Source of the DNA: Coenobita brevimanus
Lineage: Eukaryota; Arthropoda; Malacostraca; Decapoda; Coenobitidae
DNA length: 64,000 nucleotides
Assembly: GCA_032717465.1 (NCBI GenBank)
Contig: CM064697.1
Span: 7,668,033 to 7,732,032 of the forward strand
Direction: 5' to 3'
Below are positions 63,945-64,000 of this stretch, one piece after another. Every line of letters starts with the position of its first letter. Position 1 is the stretch's first letter. The notes below the pieces were generated by a model. The model did no database searches, had not been told where the DNA came from, and worked only from the letters and a program-made list of their open reading frames with translations. The position numbers were made by a program, and so were the translations under genes.

Positions 63945-64000
63945 TTGGTAACCACCCAGCACTGTAAATGGTTTCCTGGGTTACTGGAAACTATTAGGCT
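63945..64000 (-). mobile_element. SINE-like repeat, cut by window end
   Basis: GGTAACCACCCAGCACTG and the hairpin AAATGGTTTCCTGGGTTACTGG match the family core. The element continues beyond the window. Confidence 0.65.

Overview
This is a eukaryotic, repeat-dominated window from an animal genome, most likely an arthropod and plausibly a decapod crustacean. That call is inference. It rests on spliced genes with animal-type orthologues, very dense long dinucleotide arrays, RTE/CR1-like retrotransposons with (TAGA)n tails, and many short DNA-transposon derivatives. No bacterial operon, CRISPR array, rRNA gene or intact tRNA gene was seen.

Bases 1-38,000 hold almost no recognisable coding sequence. 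They contain long (CA/TG)n, (CT/GA)n, (TA)n and (AAT)n arrays, several minisatellites (units of about 30, 34, 46, 60, 70 and 90 bp), and kilobase-scale blocks in which one strand is nearly all pyrimidine or all purine. Old dispersed repeats fill much of the rest. The best coding candidate here is a minus-strand first exon at 7956-8076, with a signal-peptide-like start and a consensus splice donor. A coding-looking fragment with an in-frame stop lies near 12,890-13,180.

A sharply bounded GC-rich block lies at about 38,058-39,150. Two recognisable host genes follow on the plus strand. The first (40,116-44,221) is a complete three-exon orthologue of the uncharacterised animal protein C15orf61. 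The second starts only 223 bp after the first gene's stop codon. It is a TRUB2-type pseudouridine synthase, four exons of which (44,445-62,708) lie in the window while the C-terminal exons lie beyond it. All splice phases agree in both genes. In the TRUB2-like protein the catalytic HRLD-type motif appears to be lost. TRUB2 is mitochondrial, and the C15orf61-like protein starts with a presequence-like N-terminus, so the pair may share location and transcription.

The introns of the two genes carry a dense nest of mobile elements. These include two 290-bp MITEs with perfect 8-bp target duplications, a retrotransposon inserted into another copy of its own family, and a 1.28-kb foldback element. 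They also include TA-flanked Tc1/mariner/pogo-like elements joined by (TA)n arrays, a piggyBac-like element with TTAA ends carrying a nested repeat, and many copies of a SINE-like repeat with a conserved 13-bp hairpin.
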